Assembly (NCBI RefSeq): GCF_018687815.1
Contig: NZ_CP061306.1
Span: forward strand, 310,001 to 374,000
Length of the DNA: 64,000 bases
Direction: 5' to 3'
DNA from: Polynucleobacter sp. JS-JIR-II-b4
Lineage (GTDB): Bacteria; Pseudomonadota; Gammaproteobacteria; Burkholderiales; Burkholderiaceae
Shown: positions 50,501 to 55,623 of the stretch, piece by piece
Layout of the letters: each line of letters opens with the position of its first letter
Position numbering within the stretch: the stretch's first letter is position 1
Position numbers and translations under genes: made by a program
The notes under the pieces: generated by a model
The model's database searches: none
What the model was told of the DNA's origin: nothing
Seen by the model: only the letters and a program-made list of their open reading frames with translations

Positions 50501-51154
50501 CATAACGCTTATCAAGATACTGTTGATGGATTGACTAATGGTTGGAATATCACTGGCGGTAATGGTGCTGAGACAATCATCGGAAGTGCTGATAGCGATA
50601 CGATTTTAATTACTGGAACAGGTAGTAAAGTAATTGAGGGTTATAAAGGTGCAGATACTATTAGTACCGCTGGCTTGACTCACTCAAGTGCTAATATTTT
50701 CTATCAACACTTTGATGACAGTATCGAGCAAACATTTGCACAATTAGGTGGTGCTGGTGTGAACGTAGGCAAGGTGGTTGTTGGTAACTTCCTTGACTTC
50801 GCAGCTGGTGTTGACATTATTAATGGATTCAATACTGGCATCGATCAGATTGGAATTAGTAACTACACACTCAATGAGAATGCCACTTCAATTTTGAACA
50901 CCAGGATTGGTAACTCGGTACTCTTCTCCGCGGGTGGACTTTATAAGTTGGAAGGTAATTGGGATGCTTCTGCTATGCGATTTACTGTAACAGCAGATGG
51001 AGGTGGCTCTGATGGTGGCGGGCATACCTTTGCAACCGCGATTATCGAGGGTGTTAGTGGTACCAACTTACTGAACACTGCGTCTATTGTTCTCTTGGTG
51101 GGTGTGCATGATACGGCGCTGACTTCAGGTAACTTTAACGCGATCCCTGGATAA
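35522..51154 (+). CDS. Giant type I secreted RTX-like repeat protein (adhesin or surface-layer type)
   Basis: A 5210-residue acidic, Ser/Thr/Gly/Asn-rich protein with almost no cysteine (two seen). ATG at 35522 is preferred to an in-frame TTG 12 bases upstream. There is no Sec signal; the C-terminus (SIVLLVGVHDTALTSGNF, then NAIPG) is a type I secretion-type ending. Layout: a unique N-terminal part (residues 1-165), DTA-A-type beta repeats with a 930-bp tandem unit (240-940), a possible jelly-roll-like segment (about 1000-1180), RTX module 1 (about 1380-1590), tandem ~143-residue repeats (1900-2710), RTX module 2 (3355-3541), more ~143-residue repeats (3870-4790) and terminal RTX module 3 (5013-5210). 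RTX nonapeptides such as GAGNDTVYTGAGND bind calcium in known families. Very likely exported by the upstream transporter. Adhesin or S-layer role is inferred. Confidence 0.92.
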   Translation: MTTITPVATDYLVSSDLRNITLKANAELFYVRQSVVNGVDFGYGSEEFFQVPTMTAGMYANYFTLASTTDLTLYLSTNSSIKSNLRAGYSDAILLDVTNGSFHGEYLIVNTNLIAGFQSGSGGDLVISLTGATNQTDFSVLNFTTVAFGTVLTLDDAIAYNDAGVLPPANAYSITDSAAAIVAAIDEDSTSATILQTARVVSAAGLASASQANTLHSFNYSNIVYSLADTAAHIVSANAGVINAASSVAVTDIATTSQVGTISVQVAQPGSTTYAGITGAATDIVALISGGSPAVVAANVGSISATGTTSVANFHTIQDLHSSSNSFATVAGAYVDITAISSFSSIVNVTISDDISTTQAVSVINNLGNSGTTTVTGVVASTYADFSDAFVSVVSHVGNIFVSDYLTSVHDASIVFGYSNTGTTRFFGVHGTAAELVGGGSLIADSAVYISVSDYATIAQVEILNSYSAVLAEVTLKDTADNLAGASASAFANSASAVVSTDATVAQLQIINNHGAAVVAGYSLADTAAHIADAGTISVSTDRVVADQAVALGAATVDVTTVATTAQVHDIVAAGATASITTYTGITGVATDILSLISGGSPAVLASNVGSIDASGTTSVTDLQAIQTLHSSSNSFATVAGTYIDITEIISFSGIVNVAVSDNDLSVSDAVNAINNLGNSGTTTVAGVVASTYADFSDAFVSAASHVGNIFVSDYMLSVHDAAIIEGYSNTGTTRFFGVHGTAAELVGGGALISDHSIYISVSDYATIAQAEILSSYSAVLAEVTLKDTADNLAGASASAFANSASAVVSTDATVAQLQIINNHGAAVVAGYSLADTAAHIADAGTISVSTDRVVADQAVALGAATVDVTTVATTAQVHDIVAAGATASITTYTGITGVATDILSLISGGSPAVLASNVGSIDASGTTSVTDLQAIHSFGTISDSASSLAGLDFSGYTANSVVATDAATIAQAQTLDGFKTAGEVTTVSYSISDSASALSVSIISPYDGSTHYSQTHTQESIAGGSWVDWRGNLAWSADFGDPTYNINTLPLDLNAPVNNTILYFGGGGSTGVYGETFTAPTSVLNGFTFFINSQDTQVVKAEVFAWSGPLSGSDAGYATGEPLALIDGITLLGDSQYHLVQVSTGLGGIALTPGDHYVVMLFNNNYSDYTVATWAQAPATTLIDQASLNAAYNINITDNIYFDLAAANLVLTATNSGQTVIDSVEDTAYHLAQLTFDSNDHINTLTVNDNCGGHWASLSDAATIASFEVAGKVGSALYDLEDTGSAFYSASMQTLNHASNIQVDGITTAYEAQWVGSITGNLHIDNISDFYTSIQGLLASGGGQYAVTNADYVAAYGDSNANFMDLGAFTGSNTVNLHVYTGAGNDTVYTGAGNDFVQQSDGDFYTVGNDVILTGAGNDTITATFGNDTLTAGTGADTIYVSASRSYQNTIYQGQTDSHIASSFDFSESVIGVGGSIAFNDGVDVIYNFKAGFANDQETIFTGDTLKVDFHYARTIIGESTFDLTHSGYLGVNWDGYVWVAVGEGEYSDSTIILQAGGGEGNTYLGSNLSMVLLEGVNQLDLVNENFGGRSLTAAWNRTAQTYTVYGDAFTGFSMDQYGVMNVQTRYLGGIFNESSVKSIDFSGVTLQETYGGSIYIDVVGSVSSQLQAVTGSAYNDIIVESSTDIGADYSYIDGGAGGYDIVEFQSFDSATFVLLGNATSGSQIQIANIDRITLTNGTTGTLTLGDSDQLDNIQVRNLASYQGASVDLGSGYNNGFVDYAYSETMGGAAGNEIFMRGESQYVDIAHGDNIVNLQSNVNYYDSSINFGDGNNTLNVETGDRIVETSITVNNGGTWVLNLAEGATFYTATDKLIGDYATSDITGGGSGSVANVYTGYGALTNYTLDANVHSWGIGSYINGDNWGGNNNDVTLGTLFQTVVAGDGNDTLHALDFNINGDIDLGGGQNTLILTGSNQDISSAGISVSDSGTTALEINAQNYLVTAVGTWYIDSGANTAETDAYEGYVSVMGQSFSTVSDATYHVSYHVDNTYSNQTGAALAIEINGDVKQLSYNVETGDYNFDFIGTGYDNIAVVGFDIPSGFSVSNFVISGEDSGFTNGNFADGDLHWTDYSPEAVQYQSIFTDYFASFTQMTVGQYEIFEDAGLINAHDRFSTTTISFTNTSTNSDVLDANIGNWILGGGEDDYNTFTVGQVEQSVTGSQANDRLILDDAGSYSGTFALQAGINTMVLHDGVSIIDASISADSGSGSWTLEVAQFSTAQAASYQLQAAGHAYSVVGDGAVGEQNLDVNTGYYYGGALGASGGYDSYVLASSVGDWGVGISYFTGADLGNGDNRVTLSTDTAPNNAQNVRFGSGDDTLDVLSYATSGSFDLGYGYNIIHADNGADISASTVTAAGSWILEFGHDAGVTISTAEAYSMLEMDTISGSVMTTDGVNTLTVNTTENALQYYYLAANVPNWNIGVDSVGNDLGAGDNVVGLRSDPIVSLDNYQNVNFGGGDDELYIGHYITHGDFNLGAGTNTIFADNGANIVDSFVYSSNRVEGSVTAGTWTILIQGEDSVVTVATDHLIYILDASDHASGIETEYSYLTSNATVVVDTNEYGALTNYNLDTSVANWYIGIDTSFALLGLGDNSVGLDLTEGSNSQNVYFGSGTDTITLNADGQYSGTIDMGLIDAGSVNTITANASGTYDLRLAQLSNINLLNTASTGAFAYELSANDVYNIDQITFNADEAATLYLTSGLYDFSSTGTGLTFGASGSTLDLDTYGNTDNTDVTLTGAEVINLSTIVGQSDALDYDTTLTFVDSADLSGKTVSDVQTVIESGSADTLTLGIDGFTSSNYNHIHNTGSADNQLTLSGTIDADLTNTWIEAFTQINTAMGDHLITVDSSTITGTDGEVLGDSVTWSGDAATNFLFTQTYDASAWSLTEGDFANINLSSDVDLIVRDTFLSSTVMFQVGSNNIVTINYVGDNEGHRQYVAAEGTTNDGQVIITSADEGAHVDVSAASASDSLSGEWTMVGGTGNDYFKGSSNGHTTFEFASGVLNNNDYVIGGGSSNQNRILLTTHADYYGASTDIADSDFINVDNVNYLFTVDGWGSQGAGGWSSDSIQLATFAQEAGIRVLDASNTNTGVIFLAGGYISADLTVELSQNTTTFNAEGGGASPYGSAFNSNLIVNFDGHGDPSNGTNIYTGNGDDTVNADLGGENIHTGIGDDVINMSYGANLYDTSIDGGSDYNTLVVHTYNPNSSNINGSDLYDSSFSYMSNLQELVLNNNGDYQNYQWVQLGSQASSAFAENGMILTAQGVGQLEVQGASLSVNLTAGGTYNNSFTYNDIYDETIVSGSGRDTIYGAGAYSSITANTNADTVILDPLTFDYSSYYSNDVNQGEQDSLVATSIVIAGEDNVIAVGDTLTFGEGVDIVNNFRAGITDVDSGNGYAANIDILYTNQFTTVQYVLGMNASSLSHGGILAGNFAGGIFTVAAYDDAAALDTLVIQSSGGDNYNLSTNNSMVVLTGVKASELTSWNFGGQGIVANYTSTIYTIWGSSTDVVVVDTALDGHNVESYDVFYINSYVAADVTVISATNLFYDFANERYDGGSPGVTLHIDGTVTTNLTEVDGTRYGDNTFIFANETMGSSSGFQLYGGYEGAGFNKLQFTTFAQGTLSDSNAGLGNHIYDIHEIDLMSGTTGDGLVLNQTTNDWYGLNGIDVYNKSNFANVTVDLGNATNATMNSSTSGTVRINLGNYTQSAYLSGDSGSDYVSLTDTTDSYYGDIQFGSNVSASNNTLFLNDGVNIDQAHITAASEAWTLEVAADASVRVNAWQLVGPNEATVVVGGNMNTTISVNTDANADFSHWLVDYSLAYSVGNWYIGITPDNESIGLGNNSVTLRSENDSVGGSTGPNSQSVYMGGGNSYINSIYVQAFTTDGDFSFGNSNGTIIADDGADISLSGVSASYRWTLEFNQTDAAVTVSSDEANSVYQYTTDGDNTVTVNTVDGPLTNAFGLASNVLNWNIGATAAGDDFAPAIDNANSVALGAANQNVKFGSGDDTLSVGGYSTTGDFNLRAGNNTITAYDGANIAGSAVLATGGDWTLAITGEDAAVTVNSSQLQLDTSGGGNVSDVLTDITATFGDSVVVDTSVTGLNGYALDYSVENWFIGITTALDPLGINASSVSLQSESGSSNSQNVTFADQGDTLNVGAYTTSGTFSMHGGDNIIQAANGADISGSSVTTTGAGTWELEFTETDAGVTISTAEANSVHQYTNDGDNTVTVNTAGGPLIDAFVLASNVRYWNIGATAGGVDFAPAIDNANSVALGADNQFVDFGSGDDTLGVGNYATSGNFNLRAGDNTITAINGANIAGSTVLATEGTWTLAIAEEYATVTVNVSQLQFVDEAGASDVVDNITTMTGDIVIVNTDVHGRSLVDYDLLSNVLKWGIGIEYWGSALGYGNNSVNLTNSDLSVDNYQSVHMDGVGAVNSVNVGAFTTYGELCFGASTATVFASDTADISHSYMSQYGDGTWTLEFTSVDAGVTISTTQAESVYAYTNDGTSNTITVNTSVGGALNDGSGGAFGLASNVKNWNIGATADGTDLGAQNNFVQITSDVLLANAQNVSSGSGNDTLSVLNYTTSGNFNLRGGDNIVSAIDGANIAGSTVLATGGGWTLAFAATSATVTVNSSQLQSSELDGASQVLADITTMSGDILQVDTSIFGALTDYNLNANVASWFIGTDSSLASLGNGDNTVNINSMVADLNTQSVTFGEGSDTLNLNADGAYTGNINMRDGLNTLHTDYNADVSGATLAKIQNVTIGDSTLIVKQNQFTTTNFLSVIGNGSTLTVMSDLVSSVFDLTNTAMSGLSQLNVSDLGAQTVLFDGLSIDTSDEITLVGGQSADKTNLEFSETYDASNWSLVNQEFANVTLDTSVHLTADQSFLSDSNTSVTFLIGSNVDATAHLTLNSISNYVATSGTSNFGTADLNTAGTNSIIDLHNAYQDTVDGLTNGWNITGGNGAETIIGSADSDTILITGTGSKVIEGYKGADTISTAGLTHSSANIFYQHFDDSIEQTFAQLGGAGVNVGKVVVGNFLDFAAGVDIINGFNTGIDQIGISNYTLNENATSILNTRIGNSVLFSAGGLYKLEGNWDASAMRFTVTADGGGSDGGGHTFATAIIEGVSGTNLLNTASIVLLVGVHDTALTSGNFNAIPG
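36240..38331 (+). repeat. 930-bp tandem repeat in the giant gene, two copies plus a partial third
   Basis: Unit 1 (from about 36240) and unit 2 (from about 37170) are offset by exactly 930 bp (310 codons), with a truncated third unit ending at 38331. Bases 36916-37401 and 37846-38331 are identical over all 486 positions, while flanking parts of the same units differ at many sites. The encoded repeat includes SLADTAAHIADAGTISVSTD and GITGVATDILSLISGGSPAV. Such identity points to recent duplication or gene conversion. Confidence 0.92.
39660..40296 (+). repeat. RTX plus secretion-type module, copy 1
   Basis: Encodes RTX-like nonapeptides (GAGNDTVYTGAGNDF, ILTGAGNDTITATFGND), then an IAFNDGVDVIYNFKAG segment and NLSMVLLEGVNQLDLVNENF. 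The last part has the same pattern as the true C-terminus of the protein, but here translation continues. Confidence 0.75.
41240..43640 (+). repeat. ~143-residue repeats, first block (about five copies)
   Basis: Copies are marked by a W-[GNYI]-[IVL]-G motif near 41254, 42102, 42523, 42945 and 43417, about 420 bp apart except for a doubled first interval. Each copy runs NVxxWNIG, an aspartate/asparagine-rich GxGDNxV stretch, QNVxFGSGDDTL, TSGxFxLGxGxN, ADNGAxI and a tryptophan strand (SWILEF-like). The pattern suggests a beta-solenoid or stacked beta domain. Confidence 0.75.
45585..46145 (+). repeat. RTX plus secretion-type module, copy 2
   Basis: Encodes SGSGRDTIYGAGAYSS and NADTVILDPL, then TLTFGEGVDIVNNFRAG and NNSMVVLTGVKASELTSWNF. 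It parallels copy 1 and the C-terminal copy segment by segment. Confidence 0.75.
47120..49900 (+). repeat. ~143-residue repeats, second block (about seven copies)
   Basis: The W-x-IG motif recurs near 47150, 47583, 48010, 48420, 48850, 49285 and 49718, spacing 410-435 bp. Copies alternate between two sub-types, so the best DNA match is two units away: 47500-47810 and 48340-48650 are highly similar at an offset of 840 bp (shared DFAPAIDNANSVALGA). This indicates duplication of a two-unit block. Confidence 0.8.
50560..51151 (+). repeat. RTX plus secretion module, copy 3 (true C-terminus)
   Basis: Encodes GGNGAETIIGSADSDTILIT and GYKGADTIS, then LDFAAGVDIINGFNTG and the final SIVLLVGVHDTALTSGNF. 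The position at the end of the protein identifies it as the functional type I secretion signal region. Confidence 0.8.
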
Positions 51155-51167
51155 GCTTGAGGAATAG

Positions 51168-51208
51168 ACCTACTAGAGTGATATACTTTCACACTAGTAG
51201 GTTGTTTT
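51168..51208 (+). terminator. Likely intrinsic terminator after the giant gene
   Basis: ACCTACTAG (51168-51176) pairs with CTAGTAGGT (51194-51202), extended inward by GTGA with TCAC after one mismatch, and is followed by TGTTTT. It lies 13 bp after the stop. It would isolate the giant transcript from the small gene downstream. Confidence 0.65.
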
Positions 51209-51239
51209 AACTATTAAAATTGATTTTAGGAGAGAAGTT

Positions 51240-51431
51240 TTGGCTAATGAAAATGTAACTATTGACGGCAAAGAGTATCCTTTAGAGGATTTATCTGATG
51301 TTGTGAAGCAGCAGCTCGCAAGCTTGCGCGCTACTGATATGGAAATTGCTCGCACTGAGGCAACTTTAGCAATGCTCAAAACTGCACGTGTTGCATATGC
51401 ACGAGCAGCTAAATCTGAATTAGAAAAATAA
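51240..51431 (+). CDS. Small conserved protein, DUF6447-like
   Basis: A 63-residue soluble protein: NVTIDGKEYPLEDLSDVVKQ, then an all-helical part with a heptad-like pattern (LRATDMEIARTEATLAMLKT). I associate the VTIDGKEY-x-L-x-x-LS opening with the small family DUF6447, from memory only. A strong ribosome site (AGGAGAGAAG) just before the TTG at 51240 supports this start. It sits alone between two terminators, right after the giant exoprotein gene, so it may be a chaperone or assembly partner, though nothing in the sequence proves this. Confidence 0.75.
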   Translation: MANENVTIDGKEYPLEDLSDVVKQQLASLRATDMEIARTEATLAMLKTARVAYARAAKSELEK

Positions 51432-51452
51432 TTTTCTTTTCAGTTTCTAGTT

Positions 51453-51477
51453 AAAAGGGGCGCTATGCGCCCTTTTT
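51453..51477 (+). terminator. Intrinsic terminator after the small conserved gene
   Basis: GGGCGC (51458-51463) pairs with GCGCCC (51467-51472) around a TAT loop, the stem is extended by a G-T and four A-T pairs, and ends in five T. It lies 22 bp after the stop. Confidence 0.85.
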
Positions 51478-51506
51478 AATTGGATCGTTTGAATGATCCA
51501 TATCGT

Positions 51507-52751
51507 ATGAAAATTCTATTCATCCATCAAAATTTCCCCGGTCAATTTAAGCACCTGGCTCCCGCCTTAAGCCAATTGGGCCATGATGTGCGCGCGCTGA
51601 CGATGAATGATAGGCGGGTACCGGGTATTCAATCGACGAAGTATTCCGTCAAGCAGTCCACTAGTAAAACGATTTTTCCACTCGCGACAGATTTTGAAAC
51701 TAAGCTGATTCGTGCTGAGGGATGCGCGCAAGCCTTAAAGAAATTATTGGAAAGCGGCTTTTACCCTGATCTGGTCATTGCCCACCCTGGCTGGGGTGAA
51801 ACGATGTTTTTAAAAGATATCTTTCCAAATACCAAACAACTTCATTTCCTCGAGTTCTACTACAACAACACCGGTGGTGATGTTGGATTTGATCCTGAAT
51901 TCGATAATATCTATACCGACGCTTCTTTCCGTGTAACCGTTAAAAATGCTCATGTTTTAATGGCTTTAAACGATATGGACAGAGCCTATGCCCCGACACA
52001 GTGGCAAAAGTCGCGCTATCCAAAAGCATTCCATTCAAAAATTGATGTGATTTTTGATGGTATTAATACCTCTGAGGTGAAGCCATCAACGAACTTTAAT
52101 AGGTCTCAAGTCAGCCTAAAAAATGCTAACGGCCAGACTCGGACGCTGCATGAAGGCGATCAAGTAATTACTTTTGTTAACCGAAATCTTGAGCCGTATC
52201 GTGGCTATCATGTTTTTATGCGGGCCTTACCGCAAATTCTTAAGAAAAACCCCAAGGCAATTGTCATCATAGTTGGTGGTGATGCAACTTCATATGGTTC
52301 TGCGCCGCCGCCGGGAAAAACATGGAAGTCGGTTTATTTGGATGAAGTTAAAGATCGTCTGGATTTATCCAGAGTCTTTTTTTTAGGAAATTTGGCCTAT
52401 GAACATTATCTTCATGTTTTAAGGCTCAGTGATTGCCATGTCTACTTAACTTATCCCTTTGTCTTGTCTTGGAGTTGTTTGGAGGCTATGAGCATGGAGT
52501 GTGTTGTGGTCGGATCTGATACACCCCCGGTGGCCGAAGTGATTGAGCATGGGCATAATGGATTGCTGGTAGATTTTTTTGATATTGAAAAATTATCAGA
52601 TCAAATCACCAAAGTACTTGTTTCACCAAATGACTTCTTACAGATGCGTAAAAATGCTCGTCAAACAGTTGTGGAGCGCTATGATTTGCACGCAATGTCT
52701 TTGCCTAGACAATTGGCTATCGTTGAGGAAATGTTACAAGAAAGTAAGTAA
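51507..52751 (+). CDS. Glycosyltransferase, family 4 (FIHQNFPGQF type)
   Basis: A 414-residue GT-B enzyme. ATG at 51507 is chosen over an in-frame TTG 27 bases upstream because it gives the conserved opening MKILFIHQNFPGQFKHLAPAL. Other motifs: HPGWGETMFLKDIFP, FVNRNLEPYRGYHVFMRALP and YLTYPFVLSWSCLEAMSMEC with the donor-site glutamate, then VVGSDTPPVAEVI. This sub-family is often seen beside large type I secreted proteins in my memory, where it may glycosylate the exoprotein, but that link is inference. It is separated from the polysaccharide locus by over 20 kb. Confidence 0.85.
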   Translation: MKILFIHQNFPGQFKHLAPALSQLGHDVRALTMNDRRVPGIQSTKYSVKQSTSKTIFPLATDFETKLIRAEGCAQALKKLLESGFYPDLVIAHPGWGETMFLKDIFPNTKQLHFLEFYYNNTGGDVGFDPEFDNIYTDASFRVTVKNAHVLMALNDMDRAYAPTQWQKSRYPKAFHSKIDVIFDGINTSEVKPSTNFNRSQVSLKNANGQTRTLHEGDQVITFVNRNLEPYRGYHVFMRALPQILKKNPKAIVIIVGGDATSYGSAPPPGKTWKSVYLDEVKDRLDLSRVFFLGNLAYEHYLHVLRLSDCHVYLTYPFVLSWSCLEAMSMECVVVGSDTPPVAEVIEHGHNGLLVDFFDIEKLSDQITKVLVSPNDFLQMRKNARQTVVERYDLHAMSLPRQLAIVEEMLQESK

Positions 52752-52837
52752 TCACTCACTTATTTTATCTTAAGAGCATTATTCATGTAGGATAGTTATC
52801 TTAGGTTTTAAATCGGCAAAAGAATCCATAAAGGAAT

Positions 52838-53422
52838 ATGCAATTGAATGATGCTAGTCAACGTCTAAAAGGCCTCTCTGTTTCTTATGTGCAAGATGAA
52901 GATCGCCTGCTCCTGGAGGTACTCATGGAGGGCTCCAGCAGACCCCTTTGGATTACGCGCCGCGCTGCACTGCGTTTGATTGATATCTTTAATCAACAAT
53001 TGGCTGGTGGCATCAAAGAGAAAAAAAGTGCTCCCGAGCGGGATGGTAGTAAATATGCGGAGAATAAGCCTGTGGTGGAGGATCAAAAGAAGAGTGTTCA
53101 AGTGATCGATCAAACACCTGTTGAAAAAAAGGTTCCCGCGGACCTTAAAGCCCCGGTAGCGTTTGAGCGAGATATTGCTGCCACCAAGAATCCACCAAAA
53201 CCAGGTGTGATGAAGTTGAATCTAGAAGAGGTACGAAGGGGAGAGGCGCGAGTTGGGGTATTAAAGACCATGCAGTTTGCACAGCTAGACGGCCAACCGG
53301 TTCTCTATCGCATTAACTTTGTAGATACCCATAATCAATCGATTGGCCTAAAGATGACTCGCGAACTTCTCTTGAACTTAGAGACGCTCATTATTCAGCA
53401 AATAGAGCGGGCTCAGTGGTAG
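52838..53422 (+). CDS. Conserved protein of unknown function with SYVQDEDRLLL motif
   Basis: A 194-residue soluble protein. The N-terminal domain (LKGLSVSYVQDEDRLLLEVL, PLWITRRAALRLIDIF) has the DEDRLLL and W-[IL]-TRR signature of an unnamed domain I have seen in many proteobacterial proteins. The middle (about residues 70-115) is Lys/Glu/Pro-rich and probably disordered. The C-terminal part (GVLKTMQFAQLDGQPVLYRI, LKMTRELLLNLETLIIQQ) repeats the theme of a small beta sheet plus helix. Preceded by AAAGGAATAT. It is followed after 15 bp by the adenylating-enzyme gene. Confidence 0.7.
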   Translation: MQLNDASQRLKGLSVSYVQDEDRLLLEVLMEGSSRPLWITRRAALRLIDIFNQQLAGGIKEKKSAPERDGSKYAENKPVVEDQKKSVQVIDQTPVEKKVPADLKAPVAFERDIAATKNPPKPGVMKLNLEEVRRGEARVGVLKTMQFAQLDGQPVLYRINFVDTHNQSIGLKMTRELLLNLETLIIQQIERAQW

Positions 53423-53437
53423 AAAAATATTCCACTC

Positions 53438-54796
53438 ATGAGATCCCCTTTAATCTTTTTTAATCCACAGGCAGCCCCTGCTTTGCTGCTACTAGAACAA
53501 TTACGTGGCTTTCAAAAGCAAGATTTAGAGAGTCAAACAGCGGCTCAGTTACATCAACTGAAAGCATTACTTTCCCATGCTTATCAACATAGCCCATTTT
53601 GGAAGAAACGACTCGATGCGGTTGGGTACAGCGCTAACTCTGATATTGCCCAATTATTACAAACGCTAACTCCGCTCACTCGGCATGATATTCAAGATGA
53701 GTTTGATAATCTGCAGGCAAAGTGGCCGGGCTTAAATCAGGATGATATTTTTTCAGTGGCTTCTTCTGGCTCTACCGGTAAACCAGTGAGAGTCAATCGA
53801 TTAAAGAGTATTCAGAATCCATTAGTGGGTGCCTATGCTTTATTGGAGGGTGAATGGCATAAAACAGATCCCAATCAAACCATCGCCTTCTTAGGTTTTA
53901 GCATTCAAAATAATGTCAATGCTAGTTGGGGTGGGATCTTCCAAGCGCTCAATTGTCGAGGGCGCTATATCACTCGGAGTGTTGCGGAAGCTAGCTTACA
54001 GTCCCACTTGGATTGGCTGATACGAGAAAAACCTAGTTATTTAAAAGCAAGTCCTTTTGTCGTTGCCCAGCTTGCACAGTTGGCGCTTGAGCAAAATATT
54101 GAAATTTCACTGAAAGCGGTAATATCCCAATCTGAAAAAGTATCAGCAACCCATCGTGCGCTCTGTTATGAAGCGTTCGGAGCTCGAATTATTGATCGGT
54201 ATTCCAGCGAAGAAACGGGTTTGATTTCCTTGCAATGCCCTAAGCATGATCATCAGCATGTCATGGGGGCAAGTGTCATAGTAGAAATTGTGAATGAGCA
54301 AGGTCAACCATGTGCTGTTGGTGAAGTAGGGCGTGTCTTAGTAACGAATTTATTTAGTTATGCTATGCCCCTGATCCGCTATGACTTGGGAGACTTAGCA
54401 TCTTGGGGGGTACCTTGTGATTGCGGCATTCACTTGCCAGTGATTTCCAAGCTTTGGGGGCGCGTCAGAAATGCGGTGATTCATGCTGATGGAAGTACGC
54501 ACCCAATGGGTTTTTTGGGTGATGATATTGGATTAATGCCTAATATTCTGGAGTTTAGGGTAAGGCAATATATTGGTCGTGAACTGAGTTTAGAGCTTGT
54601 CTGCAAGCAAGCCTTGAGTTCAATTGAGATTGATACTATTCGAAAGATTTTTATTAAAGACGGCCTCGCCGGCTTATGGCTATACATTCAGCAACCCACT
54701 AACTTGCTACAAAAGGATAATCGGAAGCGGGAGGAATTTGAGCAAGTTCCACAGGAATGGTTTCCACCCGAAGATTGCATCAAAATTTTGATATGA
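53438..54796 (+). CDS. PaaK/CapK-like adenylate-forming enzyme
   Basis: A 452-residue protein of the phenylacetate-CoA ligase / CapK type within the ANL superfamily. The phosphate-binding loop is SVASSGSTGKPVRVN (about residue 110), the A5-like motif is RYSSEETGLISLQCP, and the AMP-ribose contact is YDLGDLASWG. The N-terminus shows the LLSHAYQHSPFWKKRLD pattern typical of CapK-like proteins. CapK-like genes are found in capsule clusters, but their reaction is mostly unknown. Its stop overlaps the protease ATG (ATGA), so the two are coupled. Confidence 0.85.
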   Translation: MRSPLIFFNPQAAPALLLLEQLRGFQKQDLESQTAAQLHQLKALLSHAYQHSPFWKKRLDAVGYSANSDIAQLLQTLTPLTRHDIQDEFDNLQAKWPGLNQDDIFSVASSGSTGKPVRVNRLKSIQNPLVGAYALLEGEWHKTDPNQTIAFLGFSIQNNVNASWGGIFQALNCRGRYITRSVAEASLQSHLDWLIREKPSYLKASPFVVAQLAQLALEQNIEISLKAVISQSEKVSATHRALCYEAFGARIIDRYSSEETGLISLQCPKHDHQHVMGASVIVEIVNEQGQPCAVGEVGRVLVTNLFSYAMPLIRYDLGDLASWGVPCDCGIHLPVISKLWGRVRNAVIHADGSTHPMGFLGDDIGLMPNILEFRVRQYIGRELSLELVCKQALSSIEIDTIRKIFIKDGLAGLWLYIQQPTNLLQKDNRKREEFEQVPQEWFPPEDCIKILI

Positions 54797-55542
54797 ATTA
54801 TTTTCGCCCAACCATTTTTTTTGGACTGTTACTTTGCTTTTCACTGACGAGTTGGGGTGATGAGGGAGTCGACTCGGCTCGTATTAATGGAATACAAAAA
54901 ACAGTATCCGTAGGTAGTGGATTTTTTATTTCTAATGATGGTTATGTACTCACTGCCAATCATGTGCTTGCTAAGCGCGAAAAAGTATTGGTCAGGCTTA
55001 GTGGGAACATCATTAAAAATGCTACCTTAATCAAATCCGACCCTGTTAGTGATCTAGCTTTATTAAAAATTGAAGGACCATCTACACCTCTAGCGATTGC
55101 TAATTGGTCCGATATACCTGTGGGCTTGGAGGTATATGTCATTGGGTTTCCATTGCCATCATCTACCAATATGGGAATTCGGATTACGGAAGGTTTGATT
55201 AACGGAGCTTTTGGTGTGGGTCCAAGACGCTTAGATCTTTTTCAATTAAGCGCACAAGTTCAAAAAGGCAATTCTGGTGGCCCAGTTCTAACGCCTGATG
55301 GTATGGTGGTCGGTATGGTCCAGGGAAAATTAGACGCTCTACAGGTGGCTGAAAAGACACATGACTTACCGCAAAATGTGAACTTTGCTGTGAAGTCCTC
55401 TGTTCTCATGCGCTTTCTGGAGAGCTCCGAAGTGAAGGTTCAGTATTCGTGGATAAACTTGTCTAAACGCTATCGCCCTTATGAGATTTTGCGCTTGAGT
55501 GAGCAGTCAATTGTTCAAGTTATTGGGGTAGATAATAAATAG
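54793..55542 (+). CDS. Exported trypsin-like serine protease (S1C/DegP-like, no PDZ)
   Basis: A 249-residue protease. The start at 54793 overlaps the upstream stop and gives the signal peptide MNYFRPTIFFGLLLCFSLTS with a cut near SWG. The catalytic triad is visible: His in VLTANHVLA, Asp in SDLALLKI, Ser in QKGNSGGPVLTPDG. There is no PDZ domain, so it is shorter than DegP. Genes of this kind near secreted repeat proteins may process or shed them, but no cleavage site can be named. It closes the group that begins with 52838. Confidence 0.88.
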   Translation: MNYFRPTIFFGLLLCFSLTSWGDEGVDSARINGIQKTVSVGSGFFISNDGYVLTANHVLAKREKVLVRLSGNIIKNATLIKSDPVSDLALLKIEGPSTPLAIANWSDIPVGLEVYVIGFPLPSSTNMGIRITEGLINGAFGVGPRRLDLFQLSAQVQKGNSGGPVLTPDGMVVGMVQGKLDALQVAEKTHDLPQNVNFAVKSSVLMRFLESSEVKVQYSWINLSKRYRPYEILRLSEQSIVQVIGVDNK

Positions 55543-55623
55543 TAGTCTTACCTAAATCCATTGATTTAGCACGATTGAGTCAATTTATAATAATTTTAAG
55601 TCACAAGAGCCTAAGGGCCTGCC

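Noticed and set aside
55600..55612. TAAGTCACAAGA as a CRP half-site before the ligase pair
   Set aside because: No matching TGTGA half-site at the required distance.
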